In this document: in pieces, positions 48,710-60,149 of the stretch
Numbering within the stretch: the stretch's first letter is position 1
Layout of the letters: each line of letters starts with the position of its first letter
Source: Chromobotia macracanthus
Lineage: Eukaryota; Chordata; Actinopteri; Cypriniformes; Botiidae
Direction: 5' to 3'
Length of the DNA stretch: 64,000 nt
NCBI GenBank assembly: GCA_036877525.1
Contig: JAZGTH010000099.1
Location: forward strand, 892,501-956,500
The notes under the pieces: model-generated
What the model saw: the letters and a program-made list of their open reading frames with translations, nothing else
The model's database searches: none
What the model was told of the DNA's origin: nothing
Position numbers and translations under genes: made by a program

Positions 48710-49934
48710 TGGACACATCTGTAATTCTATAATCCACTTATCACACCATGTTTATACACTTAAAATCACAGGAAGAAATAATGTCAAAACATTATTTTTA
48801 CTGTGCTTATTAAATGTACTCCACAGACACATCAGACAAACCCACAGGTATGTTGACTGTAGTACTGTAATATTTGTACTTATTCATAGTGTAGGTTTTA
48901 TTGCCATTACAATATAATGATAAGCCCATTTAAAATAAAGAACAAATGTATAAAATGTATTAATCAAGTATTAGAAAATTATTCTGCCTTCTAGACAGAA
49001 GCAACTGAAAAGCATTTTGAACAGCAAGACCTCATAATCCAGAAGGTGATGAGTATGAAAGGTTGTGAGGTCCAGCAGACCTCATATTACAAATTTCTGA
49101 TAAACAAGAACACTTAACCAATCACTCTGTACCGTAAATGTTCCTGCTTCAGCTCTTTCTCTGTGATAATCACGAGTTATTGATCAGTTGCAGCTGAATC
49201 AGAACTCTGATGTTCCTGTTGTGTTGAGCCAATTGTTGGGAAATTAGAGGTTAGGGAACATATGAAGAAAATAATCAATAACTGAGCTGGCAGGTGAGCG
49301 AGACAAAAGCATAAAAAATTGTATTTCTATTGGCATTATTGCGAACTAATGGAGTATACAGAAGTCACTTCAGGCTAATTTAAACCAAACACAAACAAAC
49401 AAACAAACTGCAGTGTGATGTACCATCATTATTTACAGCACTGGACATCAGGTGGCAACCTGATGAATTTCTAAACATTATAAATTCAATTTAGAAGTCA
49501 TCTAACATGCACCTGACCTCACTATAACACAGACTCATTTAAACCGATATTTTAATACTGATTTTGATTTTATGTTCTTGAAATAAAGACATCATAGTTC
49601 TGGTCATATTTTGGAGGATAAGAGCATGTGATGTCACCTGTGTGTCTTGACATGTGCTTGATGTGATGAACTTCTACTGTGAATCAATTTTATCATCATT
49701 CTGTAGCGTTTGATTGGAAGCACAGACGTTAATGTCATTAAGAAGAGATATGAGAAGCATTGATGAGAGGTTGATAAGTCTGTCCATATCATTCTCCCAA
49801 ATTCACTAAATTATATGTTTAGTTTTGCATGATTAGTTTTATTACACTATTTTTTCTGGGGTTATCAGCTGAGAACAACTAGGTCTAGACACTAAACTCT
49901 TATTGAAGCCTTGTGTATCACCATTTTACTTTAT

Positions 49935-50455
49935 AAAACAGTTATTATAAAACAATGAACGTTTTATTAACAATACATATCACATCTCATGACCTGTCTT
50001 GTACAACCACACAAATCAGACAAAAGTTTAGCTGAAACATTGTGAAAACATAAAAACATTGGACAGAACACATCGAATGGTTGACAATGAACCTGCACAA
50101 GATAGCAAACATAAGGGCATTAAATAAGACAAAAACCAAGGCAGGTAACAAGGGCAGACAGGTGGGGGGAATAAACCAATGACAGGATTAATGAAGAAAT
50201 GAGGGGGCGGAGTCATGACATGTGACAGGAGAGCATGAAGTAACCAAACAATGGCCATGTGCTTCCACAGATCACAAAGACGCAGAGCATGAGTCTAGAT
50301 CCTGACTCCAAGAAACAAGAACCAAGACTAGGACTGAGTCAGGATCCACACAGCATGCTCTGACACAAACACAGGGATGTCAGGATCCTGGCAAGAGAAT
50401 CTAGGAGACACTCAAGACATGAAGCCAGGACAGGACCTTGACAGTATTGGGTTTG
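49935..50455. mobile_element. Probable interspersed repeat with GGGGGCGGAGTCATGACATGTGAC
   Basis: The run includes AACATAAGGGCATTAAATAA, AGGGGGCGGAGTCATGACAT, GGAGAGCATGAAGTAACC, GCCATGTGCTTCCACAG and CAGGATCCTGGCAAG. It resembles a repeat family frequent in cyprinid introns, a judgement from memory. Boundaries are uncertain and no coding frame is present. Confidence 0.4.
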
Positions 50456-50832
50456 TATCACAGAATAGGAAATGTACTGCTGCAGGTTGTTTTTATTTGA
50501 TCTTTATCAATATCTGACAACAGGCAAAATTAACCCACAAAAATCTGTAAATCATGTATATGTGAGCAAAAGAAAAGACAAGCAAGGATTGGGGAATGAA
50601 GAAGACAAAACCAAGGACAAAGAGAGATGGTGCAACAACTGCCTTACAATATTATGTGACAATAAATCAATGACAATTTTTTTTTCTGTTGTTGTGTTAT
50701 GTTGTACATAACCATATAAAAGAGGACCCAGGCAGTGAAAGCAGATCTGTGTAAACAGATGCAAAAACAGGAATTTGATACGCCAGTCTCAATGTCTCTG
50801 TGGGCTTCAGCTTGTGCACCCAACTGTCTGAG

Positions 50833-50861
50833 CAGGAAGTGAAATTTTTTTTCACTTCCTG
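50833..50861. repeat. Perfect 12-bp inverted repeat with 5-nt loop
   Basis: CAGGAAGTGAAA and its exact reverse complement TTTCACTTCCTG are separated by five T. It would form a hairpin in RNA or extruded DNA and places two AGGAAGT ETS-type sites head to head. Confidence 0.8.
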
Positions 50862-52521
50862 TTTTGGACAGAAACAATTTGTCAGTCTTAGCTCATCTCA
50901 CCCTCAGCAGGGAAGTTTCATATCATGTCGTTTCAGCCCCCTGAACTCGTGTTTCTCTTCTCTGTGAAATGGATTACGGCAGTATGTGATCAGATTAAAC
51001 TCAAACTCTAAAATACTTTCATGATATGTGAGGATAAAAGTACTGTACCATTACAGGTTGGTACACTAAAAGTGAAATAGTTTGCATGCTACACACTAAA
51101 AATATACTTGTTAAAGGAAAGGAGTTACTTGACTACTGGATCTGTGGTAAGACTGTACACAAGCAAGTTCAATATTGATTCCACCAGCCACTTTGTCATG
51201 TACTGTACACATTAGCATTTTAGCATAAAGTTAAATTCGTTGCATACTTTGGTACTCTACTACTAAAAAACTTTTTGGAAAACAAAAATATTTGGAAAGA
51301 GAATCTCACTGTAGGACATTGGTGTGTGGGCAATAAAAACTCAATTTCAAATTGCAGGTTTTCACTTTTGGTAGAGTACTGAGAATTGAGTTTAAATGCA
51401 TTTAACTGCCATGAAAATAATTTTATGAATAGAACAAAAACTTTGTACTAAACCGTCTTAAAATCATCTAAGAACGATCCTATGTAAAAAAGAAAAAGAA
51501 TGTATTTATTTTGGGTTACAGTGTGACACGGGGCATCGCATTTGCTCTGAGGTTAGATGTTTTCTGGAGATTATTCTGTGTCATAATTCCACCAGTCAAG
51601 ATGTCCTGTAAAAGTCCCCCACAGATCTCTACACCCACAGGGCATTACAACACATAGAAACGCGCACACACACACACACCAACTTGTCCAGCAAATATCT
51701 TCTGCCATATCACTGCCGGGGCATCACCAGCAATAATAACAATCTCATATCTGTCAAAATGACCTAACACACACACAAACACACACAATGGATTTGTGAG
51801 AGTCAGAGGTTAAGGTTTGGAGGGAAACCTCCATCTTCTGCTATGAGAGATATGAAATGTTTTGGCTGTAATGGGAAACAGGAATTGCTGTATTGATGTG
51901 TGTGTGTTGGTGTTTTTTAAGCTCATGTTACCAAAACTTTTCTCTCAATTGTGTCTGTACAGTAATTCTTTATCAGTATCTAATCTCCTCAAGAGGAAAA
52001 GAAAGAATAGGAGAAAGTGAGAGAGAGATAAGGCCAAAATTGTTCATTATTAACACATGGCCTTGCATTTCTGCTGGACTTACAAACTTCAGTTCTCTAG
52101 GGGGCGATAGAGTTACCATCAAATGTCTGTTATATTAAACATATTGAATTAATCTAACTTTAACATGGTCAGGAAGATTCTTATCAATCAGTGAAAAATT
52201 CACGTGAAACTTGTGTCTTATCATTCAACTTTATCTTGTGTCAGTGCTGAGTGATGGCAATAATAAGGAATTTAATGATTCACTTAAAGCTGCAATCCGT
52301 AATTTGCCCCTCTGTTGCTGTCTCTGCTTGAACACAAAACAGCAAATTTGTGGAGCTATTTTCTTAATGTGGATGAGTTTAAATTTGAAGCAGCTGTTGT
52401 AGGAAACAAACTACACATCCTCAGGACCCACACACGTAATATAGTAGCCATATTTTTATTTACAGATATGACAATGACACAGACATTTCGAAATCAGACC
52501 AGGCAGCCCAAATTATGAATC

Positions 52522-52552
52522 TTTTACTGACCCTCATGTCGTTCCAAACCTG
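52522..52552. mobile_element. Fragment of the TTAA-flanked MITE family beside the minisatellite
   Basis: The 31 bp reading TTTTACTGACCCTCATGTCG and then TTCCAAACCTG match the interior of the dispersed element seen at 24043-24074 (TTTACTCACTCTCATG, TTGTTTCAAGC). The minisatellite begins immediately after it, so the array seems to have grown inside or next to an old copy of this element. Confidence 0.6.
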
Positions 52553-53958
52553 ATAATACTGTAGGTAATACTGTACTGTGTAGATAATACTGTGTAGATA
52601 ATACTGTGTAGATAATACTGTGCAGATAATACTGTGCAGATAATACTGTGCAGATAATACTGTGTAGATAATACTGTGCAGATAATACTGTGTAGATAAT
52701 ACTGTGTAGATAATACTGTGCAGATAATACTGTGCAGATAATACTGTGTAGATAATACTGTGCAGATAATACTGTGCAGATAATACTGTGCAGATAATAC
52801 TGTACTGTGTAGATAACACTGTACTGTGTAGATAACACTGTACTGTGTAGATAATACTGTAGATAATACTGTACTGTGTAGATAATACTGTGTAGATAAT
52901 ACTGTGTAGATAATACTCTGCAGATAATACTGTGCAGATAATACTGTGCAGATAATACTGTGTAGATAATACTGTGCAGATAATACTGTGTAGATAATAC
53001 TGTGCAGATAATACTGTGTAGATAATACTGTGCAGATAATACTGTGCAGATAATACTGTGTAGATAATACTGTGCAGATAATACTGTGTAGATAATACTG
53101 TGCAGATAATACTGTGCAGATAATACTGTACTGTGTAGATAACACTGTACTGTGTAGATAATACTGTACTGTGTAGATAATACTGTGTAGATAATACTGT
53201 ACTGTGTAGATAATACTGTACTGTATAGATAACACTGTAGATAACACTGTACTGTGTAGATAACACTGTAGATAACACTGTACTGTGTAGATAATACTGT
53301 ACTGTGTAGATAATACTGTGTAGATAATACTGTACTGTGTAGATAATACTGTGTAGATAATACTGTACTGTGTAGATAATACTGTACTGTATAGATAACA
53401 CTGTAGATAACACTGTACTGTGTAGATAACACTGTAGATAACACTGCACTGTGTAGATAACACTGTACTGTGTAGATAATACTGTACTGTGTAGATAATA
53501 CTGTGTAGATAATACTGTACTGTGTAGATAATACTGTACTGTATAGATAACACTGTAGATAACACTGTACTGTGTAGATAACACTGTAGATAACACTGCA
53601 CTGTGTAGATAACACTGTACTGTGTAGATAATACTGTAGATAATACTGTACTGTGTAGATAATACTGTACTGTGTAGATAATACTGTGTAGATAATACTG
53701 TACTGTGTAGATAATACTGTACTGTGTAGATAATACTGTAGATAATACTGTACTGTGTAGATAATACTGTACTGTGTAGATAATACTGTAGATAATACTG
53801 TAGATAATACTGTACTGTGTAGATAATACTGTACTGTGTAGATAATACTGTAGATAATACTGTACTGTGTAGATAATACTGTAGATAATACTGTACTGTG
53901 TAGATAATACTGTACTGTGTAGATAATACTGTAGATAATACTGTACTGTGTAGATAAT
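52553..53958. repeat. 1.4-kb minisatellite of 12/14/19-bp units containing AGATAA
   Basis: The array is built from three related units: GTAGATAATACT (12 bp), the same with two extra bases (GTGTAGATAATACT, 14 bp), and a 19-bp form with a further ACTGT. The left part (to about 53120) is mostly 14-mers alternating TGTGTAG and TGTGCAG. The right part is mostly 19-mers mixed with 12- and 14-mers and has ATAACAC variants. A longer motif starting TATAGATAACAC recurs at 53224, 53390 and 53542. All three minus-strand frames stay open for hundreds of codons only because the unit lacks stops. These are not genes. Nearly every unit holds AGATAA, a match to the GATA-factor consensus WGATAR. Confidence 0.97.
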
Positions 53959-55213
53959 GGTGAAATCAAACTAGCATTCCTTTAGATACATGAAGAAACA
54001 CTTTACATTCATGTATTTGAACAGAGAATGTTTCAGGTTCAAGTGAATCAGAAGTGAGGGAAGAAAGACGGTTACAGATACAAAACTCTTCTGCAGGTTC
54101 ATTCAGAGGCCAGATCAGAAAAAATGGGGTGGAGGCGAGAGAAAACACATAGAATAAAAGTAAATACACTCATACATGTACAACAGAGTCATCATTATAA
54201 AAACGTGTGAGAAGCGGAACACAACAGAACACACACACTTACACACACTGATGTAAATGGTCATCTGTTTCTCATTACAGCGTGGACTCCATCCCATCAT
54301 CACTTGTGAGCACTTGGAGCAGTTCCTGTGTTTGTGTGTGTGATTGCTTAGTGTTTGGTGAGCATGTTTTTCAGTGCTTTGGCTGTGTGTTTTAGGTCAC
54401 TACGACTTGATTTAAGAGCCTCTATAAATGCAGTATTTGACTGAGAGAGCATTTTGTAGAAACTGTGTTTTAGTCTCTTTTTAGTGTCTTTTTCTGCTCT
54501 CTCTATTACACTCTGTCTGTCCTTCTCACTTTATAACACTCGTCATAAACAGAGAGGAAGGACAGCAGAGATAGAGAGATGATTAAAAAGAAAGCCAGTA
54601 GCCTTGTTCATGGATAAGGCAATCCCATAATGCATTGCAGAAAGCTTTGTGAAAAATCCAAGATGTTGACTATACCCTATATATGTCATGCAATACTTTA
54701 ATAAAATTAATAAGCGTAGTTCAGTCTACATAACAATGTACTGTTATAGCCAATATGTGTGTGAACTATGCAGAGTTTTATTATTACAATATCCTGTTGT
54801 TAGCTTAGCAAAATGCTAACATCAAACTCAACTGGAATCAACTAACCCGTCCTCACTTATGTGCTCTCATTTCTTTTAGGTTGATGCCATAAGGCATCTG
54901 TCAGTAATGTAAACAGAAAAGATACAGTATAAAGGCAAAGAACAGACAAATGAATGGAGGTTTCAGGCTTAAAATGGTCCCACCTTTCATGTAAGAGACA
55001 GTCAGCGAGTTTGATTACTCAACCAGCATGAAACAAATACAGTTTCTGTACGATTTAAGCTGAAGACGTAACTTTTTGACACCAGGTTTTGGTCTTCCGC
55101 TGTACTGTACTTAAATGTCTTCTCTACACAGAAGATAGTAAAGCAAAAACACTCATTTAACAGCCCTGAGCATGTGAGTTAGGTTACACACACACACTTA
55201 TTCTCACACTTAC

Positions 55214-55262
55214 CTTGCAATCTCAGCACATACAGCACACTATAGACTTCATATGTTGTCTT
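55214..55262 (-). CDS. Speculative 49-nt minus-strand exon
   Basis: An acceptor (GTATCTTCTTTATAG) and a consensus donor (CAAG|GTAAGTG) bracket 49 nt. Only one frame is open (KTTYEVYSVLYVLRLQ); the other two contain TGA. It lies about 10.7 kb upstream of exon A on the same strand, so it could be a 5' untranslated or alternative exon of that gene, or a chance pair. A nine-base consensus donor is expected by chance about once in a window of this size when both strands are counted. Confidence 0.15.
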
Positions 55263-55483
55263 CTATAAAGAAGATACGGCTTTTATCACTTTATTGCACT
55301 ATGTCTGCTTAGAAACGTAGTGTAATGTTAATGTGTAATGTTGCTATCTATTAGCCCGGCACATCTTAAGCTTAGTAAACACAAGTCAAGATTTAGGAAG
55401 GATACAACACCAGAACTTAAACTTTATGCTCTCTAAATGTTCCCCAGGGGTCACAGAGCTCAGTTATAACAACTTAACATGAC

Positions 55484-55486
<3 letters not shown>

Positions 55487-55521
<35 letters not shown>
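55487..55521. repeat. (GA)n microsatellite
   Basis: Seventeen GA units in the upstream flank of the minus-strand gene. Confidence 0.95.
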
Positions 55522-55523
<2 letters not shown>

Positions 55524-56245
55524 CAGTGCTCTGTGTGGTTCTGTTTAGAGTTAGGCTTTGGAAATGGAATCATGTTCCGTCATGTTCCCTCTAGGAAGGA
55601 TTAGGAGTTAGACTGAGGTTACCTAAACTTCACCCTAACTCTGTTATTCTCAGCTCACACACACAGCTGTCTCACAGGACTCTGTTAAGGGTCTGTTTAC
55701 CTGGTGGAAGGTGCTGTGATGCATATCTTCCCATTCTAATGACTGATCTAAAACACACACACAGACACTCGACCAGTCACTCCTCCCCTCATAAAACTCG
55801 GATCTAAAACTTAGCTGAAGGAAATCTCACGCTGACTCTCAGGAGAAATATCCTGCTAACCATAACAGAGATCAGGACATCACGACAGAAAGACACCACA
55901 CAACACAAACCCTGAATCAATCTCAGCAAAATTGTACAGGGCCAAATCGACACATCAGCATCTCCAGTATGTCTGCCTTCCCCATTACATTCACATAGTC
56001 AAGTTTATTGTTGTGCTACCTCTATGTTAGCTTCCCAGATCACGCGGGTACATTGGCAAGAAACCTGTAAAGGTTTCCATTGTCTGAAAAGTATATAGTT
56101 TAATATTAAGCATTTGTGTGTGAGTGTTATCCTATTCAGATACATTTTGTGAATTTGCTCTTTATTCACTGTAAATATGTTTATGAGATTACGAGAAAAT
56201 AATTTCCAGATTATATACTCTATAATACTCTATAATAAGCTGTTG

Positions 56246-56455
56246 GCAGATGTTTGCATTTCTGTTCCTGAAGGACTACATCCTGCTGAGTTTAGTTCAG
56301 GCCTAACCAAACACACCTGCCTGTAATTAACTGTGAAGATGAATTATCTGTGATTATCACCTGGATTATCACCTTGATTAGTTAGTTCAGGTCTGTTTAG
56401 GGTTGGAGATAAACTCTGCAGGATTTGGCTCTCCAGGAATGGAGCTGAATGTTCT
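56246..56455. mobile_element. Diverged second copy of the hAT-like MITE
   Basis: Left-side CCTGCTGAGTTTAGTTCAGG and CCAAACACACCTGCCTG pair with right-side GGGTTGGAGATAAACTCTGC and CCAGGAATGGAGC. This is the same architecture as the copy at 1652-1833, but with more substitutions and degraded outer ends. Internal GATTATCACCT repeats are present. Confidence 0.65.
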
Positions 56456-56836
56456 TAATGGTACGGCACAAGTATCTGCGATGCCATGCCGTGTATTTGA
56501 CGTGTTTTCGTCAGAACGATGACATTTTTAAAATGTTTGCTAGTTTGTGATGTTGCTTAAACATTATGTCAGATGTTAGAAAGACACTAAGCAGATCACA
56601 CTATAGATTTCACAACAGATATGATTCTGAACCTGTAAATTCACTCTTTTCAAAATTAGTACAATTAAAATTTGTTGCGTGTAGACAAAAATGACTCTTA
56701 TGAGCACCATGTTTTCATTCATATACATTTCAGGAGCGTGTTTACTGTGATTAAACTGATTTTGGTAATGACAGGGTAACTTTTGTGGTCAAAATGTGAA
56801 CTTATTAAAGCTTTGACTTTCATAAACACCCCCACC

Positions 56837-56838
<2 letters not shown>

Positions 56839-56887
<49 letters not shown>
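56839..56887. repeat. (CT)n microsatellite
   Basis: About 24 perfect CT units, 94 bp before the (CA)71 tract. Confidence 0.95.
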
Positions 56888-56890
<3 letters not shown>

Positions 56891-56978
56891 GGCTAGAGTG
56901 TGTTGTTGGCCAGGTGAGCACACTTTTGCGCACAGCTTTTCAGACATGCTTTACACCAATGAACAATGTGAGGGTTGT

Positions 56979-57127
<149 letters not shown>

Positions 57128-57962
57128 TGTATTTCCACTTAAAAAGAACTACTACATAACTCCAACACTTTCATGCGCACTCATAATGTGACTTTGCTTT
57201 ATTTTGTCCCTCTCCAGCTTTTTAACCTGGTTTCCACAGTCTGGAAACTACAATTCAGTACCATGTAAATGTGGCAAAATCTTCTTAAAGGTATAGTGTA
57301 CCATTTTTCAGTGTAAAAATATTACCATCTGTTCTGCAAAGATAATTATAAATACATCATTCATAGGTTGTTTAAATAGCATAAACATTGTGACTGTGTT
57401 TCTTTTAATCCCATTGGCTGGGATCAACCAATGATGTGAGTTTGGGTGGGACTGTTTGTCTGAGCAATGGCTAAAGGGGTGATAAAATTATTAGTAAAAC
57501 TATTAAAACTATCAGTTAAAACTATTCGTTTTGCAATTCTATCTGATACTCCTAGTGGCACAGAAAGGCCCTCTTCACATAACTGATCTTCAGTCATTAT
57601 GTGTTTCTTTGTTTCTTTGCAGGTGTGAGTTAAGAGGACATTTGGTTAAGGGAGGTTTAATTGCAGTATAACATTTGCTAATTTTGCTTCGGGGAAAATA
57701 TGTATCTGTGCTGATAATGAAAGATTTCAGCCACACAGAATCAGGAATATTTCTGTGGTGGTTTCGTCATTGCTCTGCGACTGGAGACCAGAACTACAAC
57801 TGAGTTAACCAATGCAGTTGTGTCACAAGGCAAATCAAATCACCCGATGCTGTGATGCTGTGATGCAAATACTGTGTGATGCTAAAATGGGGATTGTCTG
57901 TGGTGGGCTGTGATTGGCTGATATAGGTCCTGGGCTGGTCTGTAGGCCCCGTCCGTCTCTGG

Positions 57963-58167
57963 TTCTGTGGGAATCTGCAGAGCTGTCTGTACAGTTCTGT
58001 ATGAGCCGATTCTGTGTAGGTGTGATTATAACGTTTATGGAAAGCGAAACAATGCTGCCTCATAAACATATGCAGCTGCTTTCAATCAAGAAAATGCTTG
58101 AGTGCATATGAGCAGTATGAAGTGCTCACTGTTTATTTTCCTTTTGATTTCCTTTTGATTTCCAAGC
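57963..58167. repeat. Segment duplicated locally, copy 1
   Basis: TTCTGTGGGAATCTG..., GATTCTGTGTAGGTGTGATT, ATATGCAGCTGCTTTCAATC and TTTGATTTCCAAG appear in the same order and spacing at 58617-58798. The copies are clearly diverged, so the duplication is old. Confidence 0.75.
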
Positions 58168-58616
58168 ATCGGTGAATCAAAAAAGTATTGTGACATTATT
58201 TAATAACAACTGACTATATGAATTTAACATTCTTAAAGACTTCTGCAATAATATAATACAGCTGGAAGACTTCCAATGAATTGTCATTGGTTTTTGTGGT
58301 GGTATCTTCAATCTTCTGAGGTAGTTTAAACAGAATCAGTAGTATAATACTTATAATCATAATAGTTTATAATTAGAGTATAGCCAGTTAAATAGTCAGG
58401 CCTGGCATTTATTTAGTTGTTTAGATGGAAAACAAGATTAAAAGATGTTCACATTTCAGCATTATGACAACAGCTGATCACTGTTGTGTCCCACAGTATT
58501 TGTCCTCAGCAAAATTGAATCTGACCATCAGTTTTCACACTTTCTCTGATCCAGAAGGCTGTGAATATAGAACGACAGTTCACTGGAAATGCCCGGGCTG
58601 TTCTTAAAAACAGGAA

Positions 58617-58798
58617 TTCTGTGGAAGTCTGATGAGTTCTACATGGACTGATTCTATGTAGGTGTGATTATAACTCACTTTTATGCAAACACAACAGTAA
58701 TGCTCCGTATATATATGCAGCTCCTTTCAATCAAGAAAATGCCCACCTTCTAAGTGTGAGCGGTTTTAAGTGGTCACTTTTTTCTTTTTATTTCCAAG
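58617..58798. repeat. Segment duplicated locally, copy 2
   Basis: TTCTGTGGAAGTCTG..., GATTCTATGTAGGTGTGATT, ATATGCAGCTCCTTTCAATC and TTTATTTCCAAG match copy 1 about 650 bp away in direct orientation. Copy 1 has a duplicated CCTTTTGATTT; copy 2 does not. Confidence 0.75.
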
Positions 58799-59335
58799 AT
58801 TTCCAAAATGTTTCAATCAACCTCATTACTTTCCACAACCACTTATGTGTGGGATCTTTTATGTGGTCTGTTTTTGACATATTTTGATTTCATTAGGAGT
58901 TTATTTATTCTTGTCTCACTGTTCTGTGTGCACCACAAACATCACACAGTCAATGAAAGATTTTGACTATTAAATGTTTCTGATAGTTCTGTTCTAAACT
59001 CAAGATTGCTTGATGCAGTGTTGCTGTGTTTAGTCATAAATCAGACACTGTACTCAGAAGTCTGTAACCAGAAAGCTGGGACATAAATATGAACTCAACA
59101 AGTTCTCATTAAATTATTCCAAGACATTTATGGTGTGCTATCCATATACATTCCCCTATCCATATACAGTACACAGCTCTGTATTGTTACCGTATAAATG
59201 ATTGTCTCATTCGTTTTATTTCTCTTAAGCATTTCATTAATTTCCCCTTTTATCTTTAAAAAATGAACACACCAACCCCCCCCATACATTTCTACAACAA
59301 CCCCCATCACCCCCCATCCACTTTTCACCCAATTA

Positions 59336-59405
59336 TTTTTTTTCCACTTATTTTTTTTTTTTTTCTTTTTTTTATTATTATAATTTCTTTTTTTTTTATA
59401 TTTTT
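59336..59405. repeat. T-rich low-complexity tract
   Basis: Poly-T runs broken by TTATTATTATAA and by single C or A bases, preceded by a C-rich stretch (59273-59330). No element boundaries are visible. Confidence 0.8.
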
Positions 59406-59867
59406 ATTCTATTTAACAAAAACTTTCAACCAAGGAATTAGGAGAAACATCTACAGTGTCACCTAAATAAAACATGACTGAGATCTCAGTCCCCTTAAAA
59501 AATCTCCTGAGTTATAAAAGAGTCTCTGTGCACTTTCACTGGAGAAATAAATTAAATATTACACAAAATACACAAATCACCCTAAAAGAGCACAGAAAAT
59601 CGCAAAATAAAAGTGCAATTAAAAACAACACATTTCTGTAGAAGAACACATCACATGTAATTTTTCAGCGAATAACCTTTAAGTAAAGCAGTCTGCTGTT
59701 CGCTTTGAGAGAGGAAACAGGTAACCTTTTCTGATATCATAATCTGATATTTGACGATGGATGAACTTAATACTTTGTCTCCCACAAATAAAGTTCACAT
59801 AGCCTCCTTTGAGAATATCCTGCTGATCAAATGACAGCAGTCACTATATAATGTACACACTCTCACA

Positions 59868-59871
<4 letters not shown>

Positions 59872-59914
<43 letters not shown>
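59872..59914. repeat. (CA)n microsatellite
   Basis: About 21 CA units; a short (GT)n block in opposite polarity follows at 59981-60005. Confidence 0.95.
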
Positions 59915-59915
<1 letters not shown>

Positions 59916-59977
59916 TACTGTTGTACAAAACCAACACACCTAGGTGTGAGGCTTCAACTTACGATGACGATGAGGTA

Positions 59978-60149
59978 CTAATGTGTGTTTGTGTGTGTGT
60001 GTGTGCTGCTGTAAGCTTTGTTTATGAGGCTCAGCTGGTGAGATGGTGACAGGAGCAGAGCGGGCGAGAAGAGGGTGACCCAGAAAGCGGAAAACAGAGC
60101 CAGGAAGACGGTGATATTTTTAGATACCAAGATAATGATGAGAATTCTT
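59978..60149 (-). CDS. Speculative minus-strand exon with hydrophobic segment
   Basis: On the minus strand a strong acceptor (CATTCTTGCTTTTCCCCTCAG) precedes an open frame of 56 codons. It starts RILIIILVSKNITVFLALFS, continues AFWVTLFSPALLL, and ends in HTHTNTH and TAG at 59978. The roughly 30-residue hydrophobic stretch could be a membrane span or the tail of a GPI-anchored or tail-anchored protein. A GTAAGT donor lies 15 nt past the stop. Against it: the C-terminus runs into a (GT)n repeat, the family is not recognised, and no partner exon was found. If real it could be a 3' exon of a neighbouring gene. Confidence 0.15.

Larger units (their letters stand above)
45499..52521. other. Upstream flank, 45.5-52.5 kb
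   Basis: Between the CA/CT array and the minisatellite there is AT-rich DNA with one clear MITE (48550-48709), one probable interspersed repeat (49935-50455) and a short perfect hairpin (50833-50861). No frame has coding character or matched splice sites. Confidence 0.5.

Noticed and set aside
52460..53969. Three overlapping minus-strand frames of 355-481 codons (YYLHSTVLSTQYSIIYT repeats)
   Set aside because: They are translations of the 12/14/19-bp minisatellite. All three frames are open because the unit has no stops on that strand, and unit lengths shift frame from one to the next.
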